Of a stretch of 64,000 nt of DNA, positions 11,700-20,947 are shown one piece after another. Position 1 is the stretch's first letter; every line of letters begins with the position of its first letter. Source of the DNA: Macrothele yani (taxonomy: Eukaryota > Arthropoda > Arachnida > Araneae > Macrothelidae); contig CM077025.1 of NCBI GenBank assembly GCA_039090855.1, forward strand, positions 99,490,489 through 99,554,488, read 5' to 3'. A program made the position numbers and the translations under genes. The notes beneath the pieces were generated by a model. That model was not told the origin of the DNA. It saw only the letters and a list, made by a program, of their open reading frames with translations, and did no database searches.

Positions 11700-12080
11700 G
11701 CCCCAGTTAACAGTTGCACACAAAGCAGTCTGGTTCCAGTGGGTTAGATGCTACAGACATTGGACTGCAGACAACTGGAACACTGTTATCTGGCCAGGTG
11801 AGGCAGACATGTTTCTGTCTGTCACATCCATGTCATAATATCCGCTTGGATGAATATTCTGTAGAATGACAACAGCACTTTCCTGAATCCATGTCACATC
11901 AATTTGAGGCTGGTTTAAAGGCCAAGGGTGGCCCAGCACAACATTTGTTAGGTGTTCCTAATAATTTGCAACTTCAGTGTATGTTATTTGCTTTTCTCTG
12001 GGGACGTGCATTCTCCAAATCCGAGTACATAAATATAGATCATCAATTACATTTCTCAATCAGAAATTTGGACTAACACT
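11700..12080 (+). pseudogene. Tc1 transposase fragments, internally deleted
   Basis: About 11735-11800 reads RHWTADNWNTVIW, the Tc1 motif around the first catalytic Asp (usually WTAEQWKxVIWSDES). About 11890-11945 reads QFEAGLKAKGGPAQH, resembling the Tc1 C-terminus (xxVIKAKGGxTxY). The region between is too short for a full core, so it is a deleted copy. No ends found. Confidence 0.45.
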
Positions 12081-12627
12081 TACTTAGCACAAGGAACCCA
12101 AGAATCATGCTGTTAAATTGAATAATAGCATTACAAGGCTATAAACACTGCTCTGATTTCCTGTGTTTTTTTGTTTTGTTTTTTTGTGGACAAAATGTTC
12201 TCAAAAATGTCATTAATTTATGAAATAAACTATGTAGGTAAAAGCATTTGGACACCTCCACATATGTAAATAAATGTGCATTTGCAGAACCAGCCATGCA
12301 TGGACAGGATATGTTAGTGCTGTATATAAAGGGGAGCATTGGCGCATCTATCAGACCACACTGGAAACAACTATGTCATGCAGAGCTGAACTGATGAACT
12401 TTGAAAGGAGCATGGTATTTGAATGTCACCTGAGTAAGCAATCAGTACACAGCATTGCAGCTCTTCTGAGGTTCACAAAATCCACTGTCGATAATGTTCT
12501 TCATCAATGATAAGCAGATGGTACCACTGCTGCAAAGCCACACAATCTGAATTATCATGCCAAATGAAACTTAAGTACTATGGAATGTGAAGGCACGCAC
12601 ATCTCTGCCACTGACCTGGCTGACAAC

Positions 12628-13733
12628 CAGTAATGTATCTTGGGTCCGAAACCTGGGGTACCCCCCCCCCTACTGTTTTTTTTTTAATTGTTAAGTAATA
12701 GAAGTAACTTTTTTTCAAAATTTTAGGTACATGCCATTGCTAACATGATACCAAATAATTACAAAGATTAGGATTTGAACACTTATTTGTACATGAACTC
12801 CATTCTTCTTCTGAATACTTTATTTGTACATGAACTCCATTCTTCTTTCCTTTTGTGTGAACTTGAGTGTTACATTTCTATAAAATGTTTCTTCTGAGTA
12901 CTTTTTCATATTTAAAAAGAATGTTTTTCTCTATTGACAAAACAGACAAGTTTTTCAAATGTGCATGTCCTTGTGTAAGATATATCTTGATTCTTTTTAA
13001 TGCAGAAAAACTTTCGGCAGTTGCAGCTGTTGACGGAAAGTTTAATGTGAGGTCTGCTAATTTGTGCACCTCACTAAACACTAAATCCAATTTATTCAAC
13101 TTTGTGTAGCACGTAATGTCTCTTACTGATTTGTTTTTGTATTCATCAAGGGAATAAAACACTTTCAGTTCATTTTTTAGTCGAGCTGTATCAAAATTTG
13201 AAGCATAGAGTTCTTTAAGTTCTGACAGTAGATGATCAGGGAAGCTTTCACAAAATTTATCAAAACAGTTCGAATCCAACAAAGCCACGAATTTAAGATA
13301 TAATATCCCTGATTTTAATTCACTGACACTTCACAAAAACTGCTCTCGCAAAACCCTCTTATGGGCGGGAGTATGCGAGTGACTGAGATGGTCTGTTTTC
13401 GTTTTTCGCAGCGAACCGTTCCCCAAAGCAATGAGCCAATCCCCTCTACCAGCTGATTCATGTTGTCATGGAAACACTAGCAGGCGATTGTACGGAAGGT
13501 TTTCGCATCAGAACTGTGAAGACTCTGAAAGAGCTGCTTGCATTATGCCGTTGGTTTTTGCTCACCAGACTGAGTCAAAGAAGTGAATCCGCACATGTTT
13601 TTTTTCGCAGCGAAAGCATCAACATATTTCAATACCGTTGATAATTGACTTTCATTTGTGTATATATATTTAATTCAGTTTTATTTGCGCATTCTCTGGG
13701 CTTCACAGCTAGCCTCGAATATACGCCACTACT
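12628..13733 (-). mobile_element. hAT element nested in Tc1 family B
   Basis: Its flanks are CTGACAAC (12620-12627) and CTGACGAC (13734-13741), an 8-bp duplication with one change, the length typical of hAT. Taking it out restores the Tc1 reading SATDLAD-D. The ends CAGTAATGTATC and (inverted) TAGTGGCGTATA agree except mainly for transitions. It carries the end of a hAT transposase on the minus strand and a more GC-rich 5' part (13340-13620). Confidence 0.7.
12878..13288 (-). pseudogene. hAT transposase C-terminal fragment (dimerisation domain)
   Basis: Open for 136 codons. It contains FPSTAATAESFSALKRIKIY, the hallmark hAT C-terminal motif (usually P.TSA.CERSFSALRRIKTYLRS), then LSVLSIEKNI (LALLSI.REI). 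Upstream are FPDHLLSELKELYASNFDT and KSVRDITCYTKLNKLDLVFS, matching the region before the dimerisation domain in THAP9/ZMYM1-like hAT proteins. The RNaseH-like catalytic core and zinc finger are absent, so this is a deletion derivative rather than an active gene. Confidence 0.88.
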
Positions 13734-13976
13734 GACGACGTTGCATAAGCGACTGGAACAGATATTTGCACAGCAGCACCTGGAGAGTATGTCAGGAAAT
13801 GCGTGGCCATGGTTGCCATGGTAGATCAGCTGCACAAAAGCCCTACATCACTCCTGGCAATGCCAGAAGACAACTGCAGTGGAGCCCTGCTTGTCTCTTG
13901 TAGACAACAGAAAAGTGGAAGAGGGTCATGTGGAGTGATCGATTATGCTATACTCAACCTTTCGTTCTGATGAACA

Positions 13977-15225
13977 TACACTGTATTGACAAAAGTCACC
14001 GGACACCCCTACAAAAGCAAATGAACAGATCCGCTACATTGTTAAGATGTGCAGTACAGCGGCAAATGGTATAAAAACAAGCCTGCAGCTGACTGCGATC
14101 ATATCACACTGTGAGGCTGAGTGAAAATGTCACAGTGGGAGAGAACTGACTTTGAGAAAAGAAGCATTGTTGGGTGTTATATTAGTGGGTTGTCCATAAC
14201 AGAAACCGAGAGGCATTCAAACATAACCCAAGTCAACTGTTTTGGATGTACTCAATAAGTGGAAGACACATGGCATCCCTGAAGCAGCAAAACGTACTGG
14301 CAGACCAAAGAAAATCAGTGATAAAGGACATTGAAGCCTCAGAAGAGTCATTACAGCTAGTCGACGGAGCACTGCATAAGACCTCAGTGTACAGGTGAGT
14401 AAAAATGCTGGAACCTCGGTATGTACACATACCATGCGCACAGAACTTCATTCCATGGGTTACCGTGGTTGTGCGGTTGCTCATAAACTTTTCATGTCCA
14501 CTCGTATTGCTACTCGTCATTTAGCATGGTGTAAAGAACATTTATCGCGGACCGTAGATCAATGGAAATGGGTCCAATGGACTGATGAATCTAGAAGATA
14601 CATGATCCATCACTCTGATGGCCATGTGTGGGTATGGCAACAGCCGGGTAACACTATTTACTACAGTGTACTGTTCCTACAGTCAAGTTTAGAGCTGGCA
14701 ATGTACTCGTGTGGGGGTGTTTCTCGTGGTATGGTCCTGGTCCATTGGTTAGCATGGACAAGCCTGCTAACCAACACGTCTACCTCAATATTCTGGAAAA
14801 TTATGCCCTACCAACTCTGTGGCAATACTATGGAACCGAAGCTTGTTTGTACCAACAGGATAATGCACCGAGCCATAAAGCAAGGACTGTTACAGCGTGG
14901 TTTGACGATAATTCCGTATCGTGTGTGGACTGGCCAGCACAGAGCCCTGATCTTAATCCCATTGAGCACCTATGGGATGAATCAAAGCACTGCATAAGAA
15001 GTTTGGAACCAAGGCCTACTACTAAGCAACAGTTATTGGCAGTATTATGTACTGAATGGAAGCTAATACCTATCACTGTGTTCCAAAACCTGATCAAAAG
15101 CATGCCTCGAAGGTTCAGTGCATGCATCAAGGCCAAAGGTGGACAGACACCGTATTAATGTATCTCAATAAATGCTATGTTGTGTTTCTCTTCTAGGTGT
15201 CCGGTGACTTTGTCGATAAAGTGTA
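13977..15225 (+). mobile_element. Tc1-like transposon, family A copy 2
   Basis: About 1249 bp. Left end TACACTGTATTGACAAAAGT, right end the near complement ending at 15225, TA at each side. It is the same family as 2966-4206 and is inserted inside the older Tc1 family B element. It keeps a larger open frame than copy 1. Confidence 0.93.
14127..15158 (+). pseudogene. Tc1 transposase, frameshifted (best copy)
   Basis: ATG at 14127 gives MSQWERTDFEKRSIVGCYIS, then the HTH SGLSITETERH. A frame change at about 14225 leads to STVLDVLNKWKTHGIPEAAK and GRPKKISDKG. From 14395 the frame reads VSKNAGTSVCTHTM, SMGYRGCAVAHK and VDQWKWVQWTDESRR (first catalytic Asp in WTDES). From about 14700 a third frame carries VWGCFSWYGPGPLVSMDKPA, YQQDNAPSHKAR (second Asp), SPDLNPIEHLWDESKHCIR (Glu) and ACIKAKGGQTPY with TAA at 15156. 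All DDE residues are present, but at least two shifts break the gene. Confidence 0.92.
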
Positions 15226-15579
15226 TTTGATTGTGGCATTCACCCAAGGAATGCTGTCAGGCAAACTGCATCATCCCTACTAACATCTCATACTGATTAC
15301 AGCTAAGACATGCTTTTTTTACCATCCGACTTAGGGGTCTGAATACTTTTGCATACATAGTGTGTAACTAATTTCCTGCTGAAAAATTCAGATATTGTGT
15401 GAGTTTTTCAGATATCACTGGGAAACAAATCCTTCCTGAAGAAATTATTCTTCACAAATACATGAAAGGCAATACAAATGTTATTATTGGCACGAAGATG
15501 CAGTATTTTCACTTTTTTCCATGTAGCCCCACTTCTTCAATCTGGATGGTATTCAGATTTCTAAGTTACATCTGCTTGG

Positions 15580-15720
15580 CTTCACTTTCTTGGAACTTTA
15601 TTGTCCTGGGTGGTGTAAGGATAGAATGCTCCAACTGAAATTGGGAGGTGAAGGTTTGATTCCTGCTCCAGAGCGATGTAATTTTCAAGTATTTTGAAAA
15701 GGTGGCTACATGGGAAACAG
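15580..15720 (+). repeat. tRNA-derived SINE (family 3), degenerate
   Basis: TCCTGGGTGGTGTAAGGATA resembles an A box, and GGTTTGATTCC is a B box. It is followed by TGCTCCAGAGCGATGTAATT and a short body shared with copies at 38081-38230 (minus), 38390-38440 and 39030-39250 (plus). Age is suggested by many differences between copies. Confidence 0.65.
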
Positions 15721-15783
15721 TGAAAATACTACACCTTTGTGCTCATAATGACATCTGCATGGATTGTTATCATACCACACTTA

Positions 15784-16601
15784 CAAGGTTCCCACTCAAA
15801 AGTAATAAAAAAATTCCCTGACTTTTCCAGGTTCTCCAGGTGGTTTTTAAAGTTTTCCAGAGTGGCATGTTGCAAAGAATTGTTACATTTCATTCCATTC
15901 CATTCATTTTTCTCACCAAAGCACACACTTGTAAATTCTTTACGTAATTTGTCTTTATAATATTACTTGCTTTTCATTAATAACAACTAACTGTGCACAT
16001 TATTTTCTGTACCAAAGTTCCATGAACTTTTGTGAATACCACCCACACGGAATTTGTAAATACATTTCCATAGAAACAGGTCATATGTAAGAAAAATCTG
16101 TCAGTTGAATAGTTTCAGTTTTTCTATAACACAATGAAGCTAAGCTTAATGATGGAATGACTCTGTTCAAAGAAACATGTTTCAAGAGAACCAACAGAGA
16201 AAGGACTTTGATCCATCATTTGGTTGGTTCTCTTGTGAAGTGTTTCTTCAAGCAGGAGCCATTATGCCTAATTGTTCCATGTTATAACAACTGCCTGCAG
16301 AAATTGAACAAAAGCTTAATAAGTGGCAATTTTAAAAATTCAATTTGCATCTTTTTTTAGAGGATAGAGGAAATGCTTAATATAACTGAAAGTAAGATCT
16401 ACCAAATTCTAGGCAAGCAGTAATTGAAAGCAAAATTTTGAAATCTTGAAAAAGAAGTTTTTTTGGCAAAATAAAGTATCCACTGATTTTCACAAAAAAA
16501 GGGGGTAATTTTCCCTGAGTTTTCCCTGATTTTTGGAACTATTTTCAAATTCCCTGAGAATTCCAGGTTTTCCCTGTTTTCCAGGTTGAGTGGGAACCCT
16601 G
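15784..16601. mobile_element. Short hAT-like element with CAGGGTTCCCAC-type ends and 5-bp TSD
   Basis: Left end CAAGGTTCCCACTCAAAAGT, right end ...GAGTGGGAACCCTG, each flanked by ACTTA (15779-15783 and 16602-16606). Sub-terminal motifs CCCTGACTTTTCCAGG and CCCTGAGTTTTCCCTG are present. It is homologous at both ends to the 6.9-kb element at 39878-46822 and is its internally deleted, non-autonomous form (818 bp). It has no coding capacity. Confidence 0.85.
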
Positions 16602-17427
16602 ACTTAATTAATGTATGAAACAGCATTAAAATGGTGAAAACTTATTTTCTTCATCAGAAATCTAGTAAACATAATCCATTAAAAACTGGAAAAGGCATTA
16701 CATTTTTTTTTTTAAAGTTAACTTTCAGGTGCTGATTTTAAAAGCCATTTTTCCAGAAAAAAATTCAATGTACAAGCTGCAGGGCATGCAATTCAAATTT
16801 TTTTTCACCACATATGCTGTGGCTCTTATCCCAAAAATTGTATTATTTTTCTTTTGTTCTCACAGTCTGTATTGATGTGCAGTACCTCACCAACTTGAAC
16901 ACTCACTGCTGGGTATGCAGGCATGTCTCATAAGGAATGAAACATATTTTCACAAAGTTGAAGAAAACTTATGATATACTGAACTTTTGAATTAAAATAT
17001 GTTTTAATATCACACAACATTTACCACTTAAAGGTATGTAGCTAACATCATGATGTAGTTATCTGGTCTGTTATCCAGATACAAAATTAGTATCATTAAC
17101 AGTTTCATAACCACAGTATAATTGCATAAATTTACACAAAGTAAGGAAAAAGGCTCAAAGTTAGAACTGTTAGTTTCACTGTTGCAAAGTTTGATCTCAG
17201 TCAAAAATAGCCATTTTACATTACATGAAATGCACATATATTTTATTAAAACAAATTACACTTATCACAAGCTTATTTATTCCTATGTATTTTGCTGAAT
17301 CTATTATTTCAACTGCAATGGTCAATTCCTGTTATGTTTTATAAAGTCAATTCATGTTATGTTTTGCCAACAATGCCAATAACTGAAGTTCAAGATTGAT
17401 AAAAGGTTCATCTAAACTTTTACTCAC
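16602..17427. other. Intron, nothing recognised
   Basis: AT-rich intron immediately upstream (3' side) of the exon at 17428. A short near-duplicate GTCAATTC(A/C)TGTTATGTTTT occurs twice at about 17320-17365. Confidence 0.5.
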
Positions 17428-17491
17428 CCACCATATGCAGCCAGATGGACAGCAGTACGTCCTTCATCATCAGTATCTTCCAGATCTTGAA
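17428..17491 (-). CDS. ANKRD28: Ankyrin-repeat exon (fifth) of a PP6 ankyrin-subunit-like gene
   Basis: A 64-bp exon, acceptor TTTCTAG|TTCAAG and donor GGTGG|GTGAGTA on the minus strand. TT joins the G left by the upstream exon to give Val. The exon then encodes QDLEDTDDEGRTAVHLAAYG and closes with GG of a Gly codon completed by the exon at 7116. DDEGRTAVHLAAYGG is the start of an ankyrin repeat (finger, TPLHxAA-type helix 1). It aligns with DDFGRTCLHAAAAGG in vertebrate ANKRD28. Phases on both sides match without adjustment, so no exon is missing on either side. Residues of this repeat probably form part of the long solenoid that binds phosphatase 6 with its SAPS subunit (known role of the family, not shown here). 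Confidence 0.93.
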
Positions 17492-18226
17492 CTAGAAAGA
17501 GTAAAATAAACTATAAATAAATACAGAAAAAGAAATCTAAGAAATAACTTTTAGATATTTTAACTGGGATTTCATAGAAAGGATTATTTCCTCCCCCCCC
17601 CCTTTTTTCATTTTACAAATTTCTCAGCCAAAACCTAGCCTGTCATTTGTGTCTCTGCTGAAGTAGGTGTTGTCAATCATGTTGTAATAACCAATCTCAG
17701 TGGTCATTTATTATGAATCCTCCTCTTTTTTTGTTCCCAGCTCCCATTTGAGAAAGTCCTGTTGACATCCAATCATTCTTAGGGAGTCCCAATTCATAGA
17801 ATACCTAGTCTCTTGAACATCTGTCTAGCTCTATTTTATTTGTCATCTTTTTAACTGTCACACTGCATGCCATCACATCAGTTTCCAGATACCTTTTTGT
17901 TTCTCCTACATACAGAACTTTGAAAAAGCACTCTTGAGCTGCAGGACAGGCAATTCAAAAAAATCAGCAGGATTAGAAAATGACATTAAAAAAAACTTTT
18001 GATATCATTTTCTAAGCCTGCTGCAAGTCTGACACTAAACTTCTGACTTATTCTTTGAAGTTTTTCAAAATGTCACTGGTGGTAGGTTTCCTCTAGACAG
18101 CCAGCAATTTCTTGCAGAGTTTACACCCACATCGAAGGTTTTAGACACAACAATCTATGGCCCATGGGATTTTTATGCTGTGTATCAGAAATGAAGTTAC
18201 ATTAGATGAAACCTAGAGGCTCTGAT
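17492..18226. other. Intron, nothing recognised
   Basis: Start of the 9.8-kb intron. It contains a C10 run at 17594-17602 and AT-rich sequence. No coding similarity found. Confidence 0.45.
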
Positions 18227-18717
18227 ATACAGGGTGTCCGAGAATTATTGGACACATTACAAAATTATGTACAAAAAAAAAAAAAAAACTTTGAGCATTC
18301 TCTGTTTTTTTATGTCACATATTACTAACACAGTTTCTATATTTTTGTTTTGCAGAATTGTTATTCCCAGAATCTGATAGATGGCGCTAGGTGTGGCCTG
18401 ATGAGGAATGTATGACAAATGTGCAATCAGTAGTCATGTCATCCATAAAGCAGAAGGCGATGTGTGTGTTATGACTTGAGGAATTAAAATCTGTCATTAA
18501 AGTTAAAAGACGGTACCGTTTAGAGTATGGTTGTAATCCTCCGTCAACAAATTCAATTAAGCGTTGGATGAAACAGTTTAAAGAAACTGGCAATGAGGAA
18601 CATCCTGGAGGAGCCGGCGGCAGGCCTAGCGTCAGCAGTGAGATGGTTGACCAAGTTAATGAAAGTTTCCGACAAAGATGACCTTATTTGTAAAGGGAAG
18701 TCCAATACTTTGGGGCC
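18227..18717 (+). pseudogene. DUF4817-type mariner relative, N-terminal fragment
   Basis: Opens with ACAGGGTGTCCGAGAATTAT, a typical terminus of this transposon group. From 18437 the reading is MSSIKQKAMCVL-stop-LEEL, then VKRRYRLEYGCNPPSTNSIK, RWMKQFKETG and GGRPSVSSEMVDQVNESF. This is the DUF4817 helix-turn-helix that precedes mariner-like transposases, common in arthropods. The catalytic part is missing, lost before or with insertion of the hAT element next to it. Confidence 0.7.
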
Positions 18718-18875
18718 AATGGTTTAACACAGTGTTTCCCAACCGCTGGTCCATGGACCGGCACCAGTCCTCGAGAAACAAGTGAATTTATTTCTTTTTC
18801 CTTTGAATTGAAATGGAGTCAAAGTAAGAGGAAATCTAGATTTATTTATTTTTTAACACCTGTTGCGGAAGGTTA

Positions 18876-19250
18876 AAGGAAGCTTGGATCACTAATCCCT
18901 TCACAGAAGATCTGAACTCCTACAGGCTAACTCACTTGGAAAAGGAAAGCTTTGTTGAACTTCCTTCTGATGCCAGTCTGGTTTCTATATTCAGATCCAA
19001 ATCTCTGACTCAGTTTTGGGATGTTATGGGGAAAGAATATCCAAATCTCAGTGGCAAAGCTCTAAAATTATTGGTAACTTTTTGATTAACTTATTTATTG
19101 TAAGAAAACCTTTTCAGCCATTTCGGCAATCAAAACAAAGCACAGGAACATAATAGGTACATTAATGCCGCTTTGGGCCTTGCAGAAATGACGCTGGAAC
19201 CCTGGCTGGAGGAGATTGTCATGAAGCAGCATGAACAGATGTCGCATTGA
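18876..19250 (+). pseudogene. hAT transposase C-terminal remnant (SCAND3/FAM200-like)
   Basis: Reads WITNPFTEDLNSYRLTHLEK, ESFVELPSDASLVSIFRSKS, LTQFWDVMGKEYPNLSGKAL and KLLVTF, then after a stop ENLFSHFGNQNKAQEHNRYI, which stands where FSxLTxIKTKxRNRL is usual. It closes AALGLAEMTLEPWLEEIV and a stop at 19248. This is the C-terminal and dimerisation part of the hAT transposases that gave rise to SCAND3, FAM200 and ZBED5. The N-terminal BED finger and catalytic core are gone. Confidence 0.85.
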
Positions 19251-19415
19251 CCCCAGAAAAAATTATATTAACAGTAAGGAGAATATTGTGGTACATTGAT
19301 TATTGGATTGCATTTTTTTATCATTAAAGAATATTAACAGATTAAATTATTATATTTGCACTTTTAAGGTATTAACCTCTTGCAAAGTGCGCATAGTTTA
19401 CGTGCAATTCATAAA

Positions 19416-19593
19416 TGAAAAAACCATGAGGAATAATCACTCACCATAAAGATCATGGTAACCTCCAATGGACCAAACACTTCCAACACGTCAATTCAGT
19501 TACATCACGATGAATTGACGTGTTGGAAGTGTTTGGTCCATTGGAGGTTACCATGATCTTTATGGTGAGTGATTATTCCTCATGGTTTTTTCA
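19416..19593. repeat. Perfect 83-bp inverted repeat with 12-nt loop
   Basis: 19416-19498 and 19511-19593 are exact reverse complements (83 of 83 by base-by-base reading), separated by GTTACATCACGA. It lies inside the hAT element at 18730-19802. The exact match contrasts with the decayed surroundings. It would form a long intronic hairpin when the host gene is transcribed. Confidence 0.97.
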
Positions 19594-19810
19594 CAGATTA
19601 AATTATATTAGCTGTAAGCAGGTGACGTGGAATAATTTGGTATATAAATTATGGATTGCACGCAATGATCATTATAACATAGAATATTATGAGATTAAAT
19701 GTTCGAAAATAGCCTAAATGTTTTGTTTTGGCAACGCCAGTCCGCAAAAAGTTTCCCTAACATTTAACCGGTACTGAGAATACAAAAGGTTGGAAACCAC
19801 TGGTTTAACA

Positions 19811-19935
19811 TGTCTGTGCAATGCACGGTGAGCATTCAGTAGTTCAAGGCAAGTCAACATAACTGGGATCAATCCAGCAACCAGCTGGTTGGAAGTGCTT
19901 GTTCTTACCACTATGCCACTTTACGGCCCCTCTTG
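19811..19935 (-). repeat. tRNA-derived SINE (family 4), partial
   Basis: Read on the minus strand: GGGGCCGTAAAGTGGCATAG, then TGGTAAGAACAAGCA, then CTGGATTGATCCCAG, corresponding to a weak A box and B box of a tRNA head. The tail is lost at the hAT insertion point. Confidence 0.45.
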
Positions 19936-20203
19936 GTGGTAGGTGTGATCCTTCTAATAAAATTTATATTCCCGGACTACAGGATATTTGTACTTTATTT
20001 TTCTAATACATACTAAGAATCACTGTTATTGACAAGACCAAATCAAAAGCAACATGAATCCTATTACAATTTCTAGAACCTGGCATATGACAAACTAACT
20101 GCATTTTTTCCTACTTTCAGATGATATGCAGTTTTTTTTTCTTTAACATCAACCAAGAGTTTGGATGGATCACTAAGAAACAATCTTAAGATCATTCCAT
20201 TAA
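19936..20203. other. Intron, nothing recognised
   Basis: Short AT-rich spacer between the family 4 SINE and the inverted tRNA-headed repeat. Its last 12 bases (20192-20203) are the left target duplication of that repeat. Confidence 0.5.
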
Positions 20204-20935
20204 ATTAATTCAAACACTCGACGTAGATCAGGAACACCAAACAGAAATCACTGCTCTTTCCACGTTAATAAGTGAGTCTCACAAATTTCTCATCGGCCAA
20301 CACCGGGAATTGAACCCAGGGTCTTCCAGTTACGCACCAAACATGCTACCACTGCACCACAGCGACCTCAAATTCTCCAAACTCACATGTGATTAACTGC
20401 CAAACTACATGGCAGGTTGCTTCATGGAGCCCTGCACAGTGCTGGGGATTTCACCATAAATGGAAAGCATCAACAGAACAAATAACTAGGAGGCAAATGG
20501 ATAATTAATTCAAACACTTGACGTGGATCAGGAACACCAAACAGAAATCATCACTCTTCTCACGTTAATGAGTCGATAAGAATTTTTGTGAGCCTCACTT
20601 ATTAACGTGGAAAGACTGATGATTTTTGTTTGGTGTCCCTGATCCACATCGAGTGTTTGAATTAATTATCCATTCGCCTCCTATTTATTTGTTCTGTTGC
20701 TGCTTTTCATTTATGGTGAATCCCCAGCACTGTGCGGGGCTCCATGAAGCAACCTGTCATGTAGTTCGGCAGTTATTCAAATGTGAGTCTGGAGAATTCG
20801 GGGCCGCTGTGGTGCAGTGGCAGCATGTCCGGTGCGTAACTGGAAGACCCTGGGTTCAATTCCCCGTCGCGGCCGATGAGAAATTTTGTGAGACTCACTT
20901 ATTAACGTGCAAAGAGCGATGATTTCTGTTTGGTG
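20204..20935. mobile_element. Inverted tRNA-headed retroelement (family 2), copy X, 12-bp TSD
   Basis: TCATTCCATTAA is duplicated exactly at 20192-20203 and 20936-20947. The left half (20204-20580) is minus-oriented and the right half (20582-20935) plus-oriented. Each contains the segments a (ATGAGAAATTT...CACGTT), b (CCTGATCCACGT...GAATTAAT), c (ATCCATTTGCC...), one tRNA-like head and again a. The halves meet within segment a at about 20581, giving inverted arms of about 355 bp. The outer ends (left ATTAATTCAAACAC, right TTTCTGTTTGGTG) correspond to those of copy Y at 28651-29160. Confidence 0.85.
20802..20873 (+). other. tRNA-like head of family 2 element
   Basis: A 72-nt cloverleaf-like unit. 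GGCCGC pairs with GCGGCC at the ends. A box TGGTGCAGTGG, anticodon stem TCCGG/CTGGA with a 7-nt loop TGCGTAA, B box GGTTCAATTCC. Position 33 is G rather than T and the acceptor stem has a mismatch. It lies inside a repeat, so it is a promoter module rather than a working tRNA gene. The mirror-image head lies at about 20299-20370 on the minus strand. Confidence 0.75.
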
Positions 20936-20947
20936 TCATTCCATTAA

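Larger units (their letters stand above)
12227..15363 (+). mobile_element. Tc1-like transposon (family B), split by two nested insertions
   Basis: Left end ACTATGTAGGTAAAAGCATT and right end (complement of ...AATACTTTTGCATACATAGT) are inverted repeats of about 30 bp at 12229 and 15363. Removing the hAT element (12628-13733) and the Tc1 family A copy (13977-15225) leaves about 780 bp. Its remaining coding pieces are an N-terminal HTH (12373-12620, NFERSMVFECHLSKQSVHSI), a middle part (about 13810-13975, ARRQLQWSPACLL then EKWKRVMWSD), and a 3' tail of 138 bp. The catalytic end (QQDN, PIEHLWD) is missing, so the host element was already deleted. Confidence 0.8.
18730..19802 (+). mobile_element. 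hAT element with intact 8-bp target duplication
   Basis: Ends CAGTGTTTCCCAACC (18730) and GGTTGGAAACCACTG (19802) are inverted. GTTTAACA is duplicated exactly on both sides (18722-18729, 19803-19810). The 1073 bp hold a C-terminal transposase remnant in the first half, and a perfect 83-bp hairpin in the second half. Two segments beside the hairpin (about 19255-19370 and 19595-19705) are diverged direct copies. Confidence 0.95.

Noticed and set aside
17640..17930. Antisense LINE fragment
   Set aside because: Trial translation on the minus strand gave no reverse-transcriptase motif.
20802..20873. Genuine tRNA gene
   Set aside because: It is embedded in an inverted repeated element, has stem mismatches and a non-T position 33, and recurs in other copies of the element.
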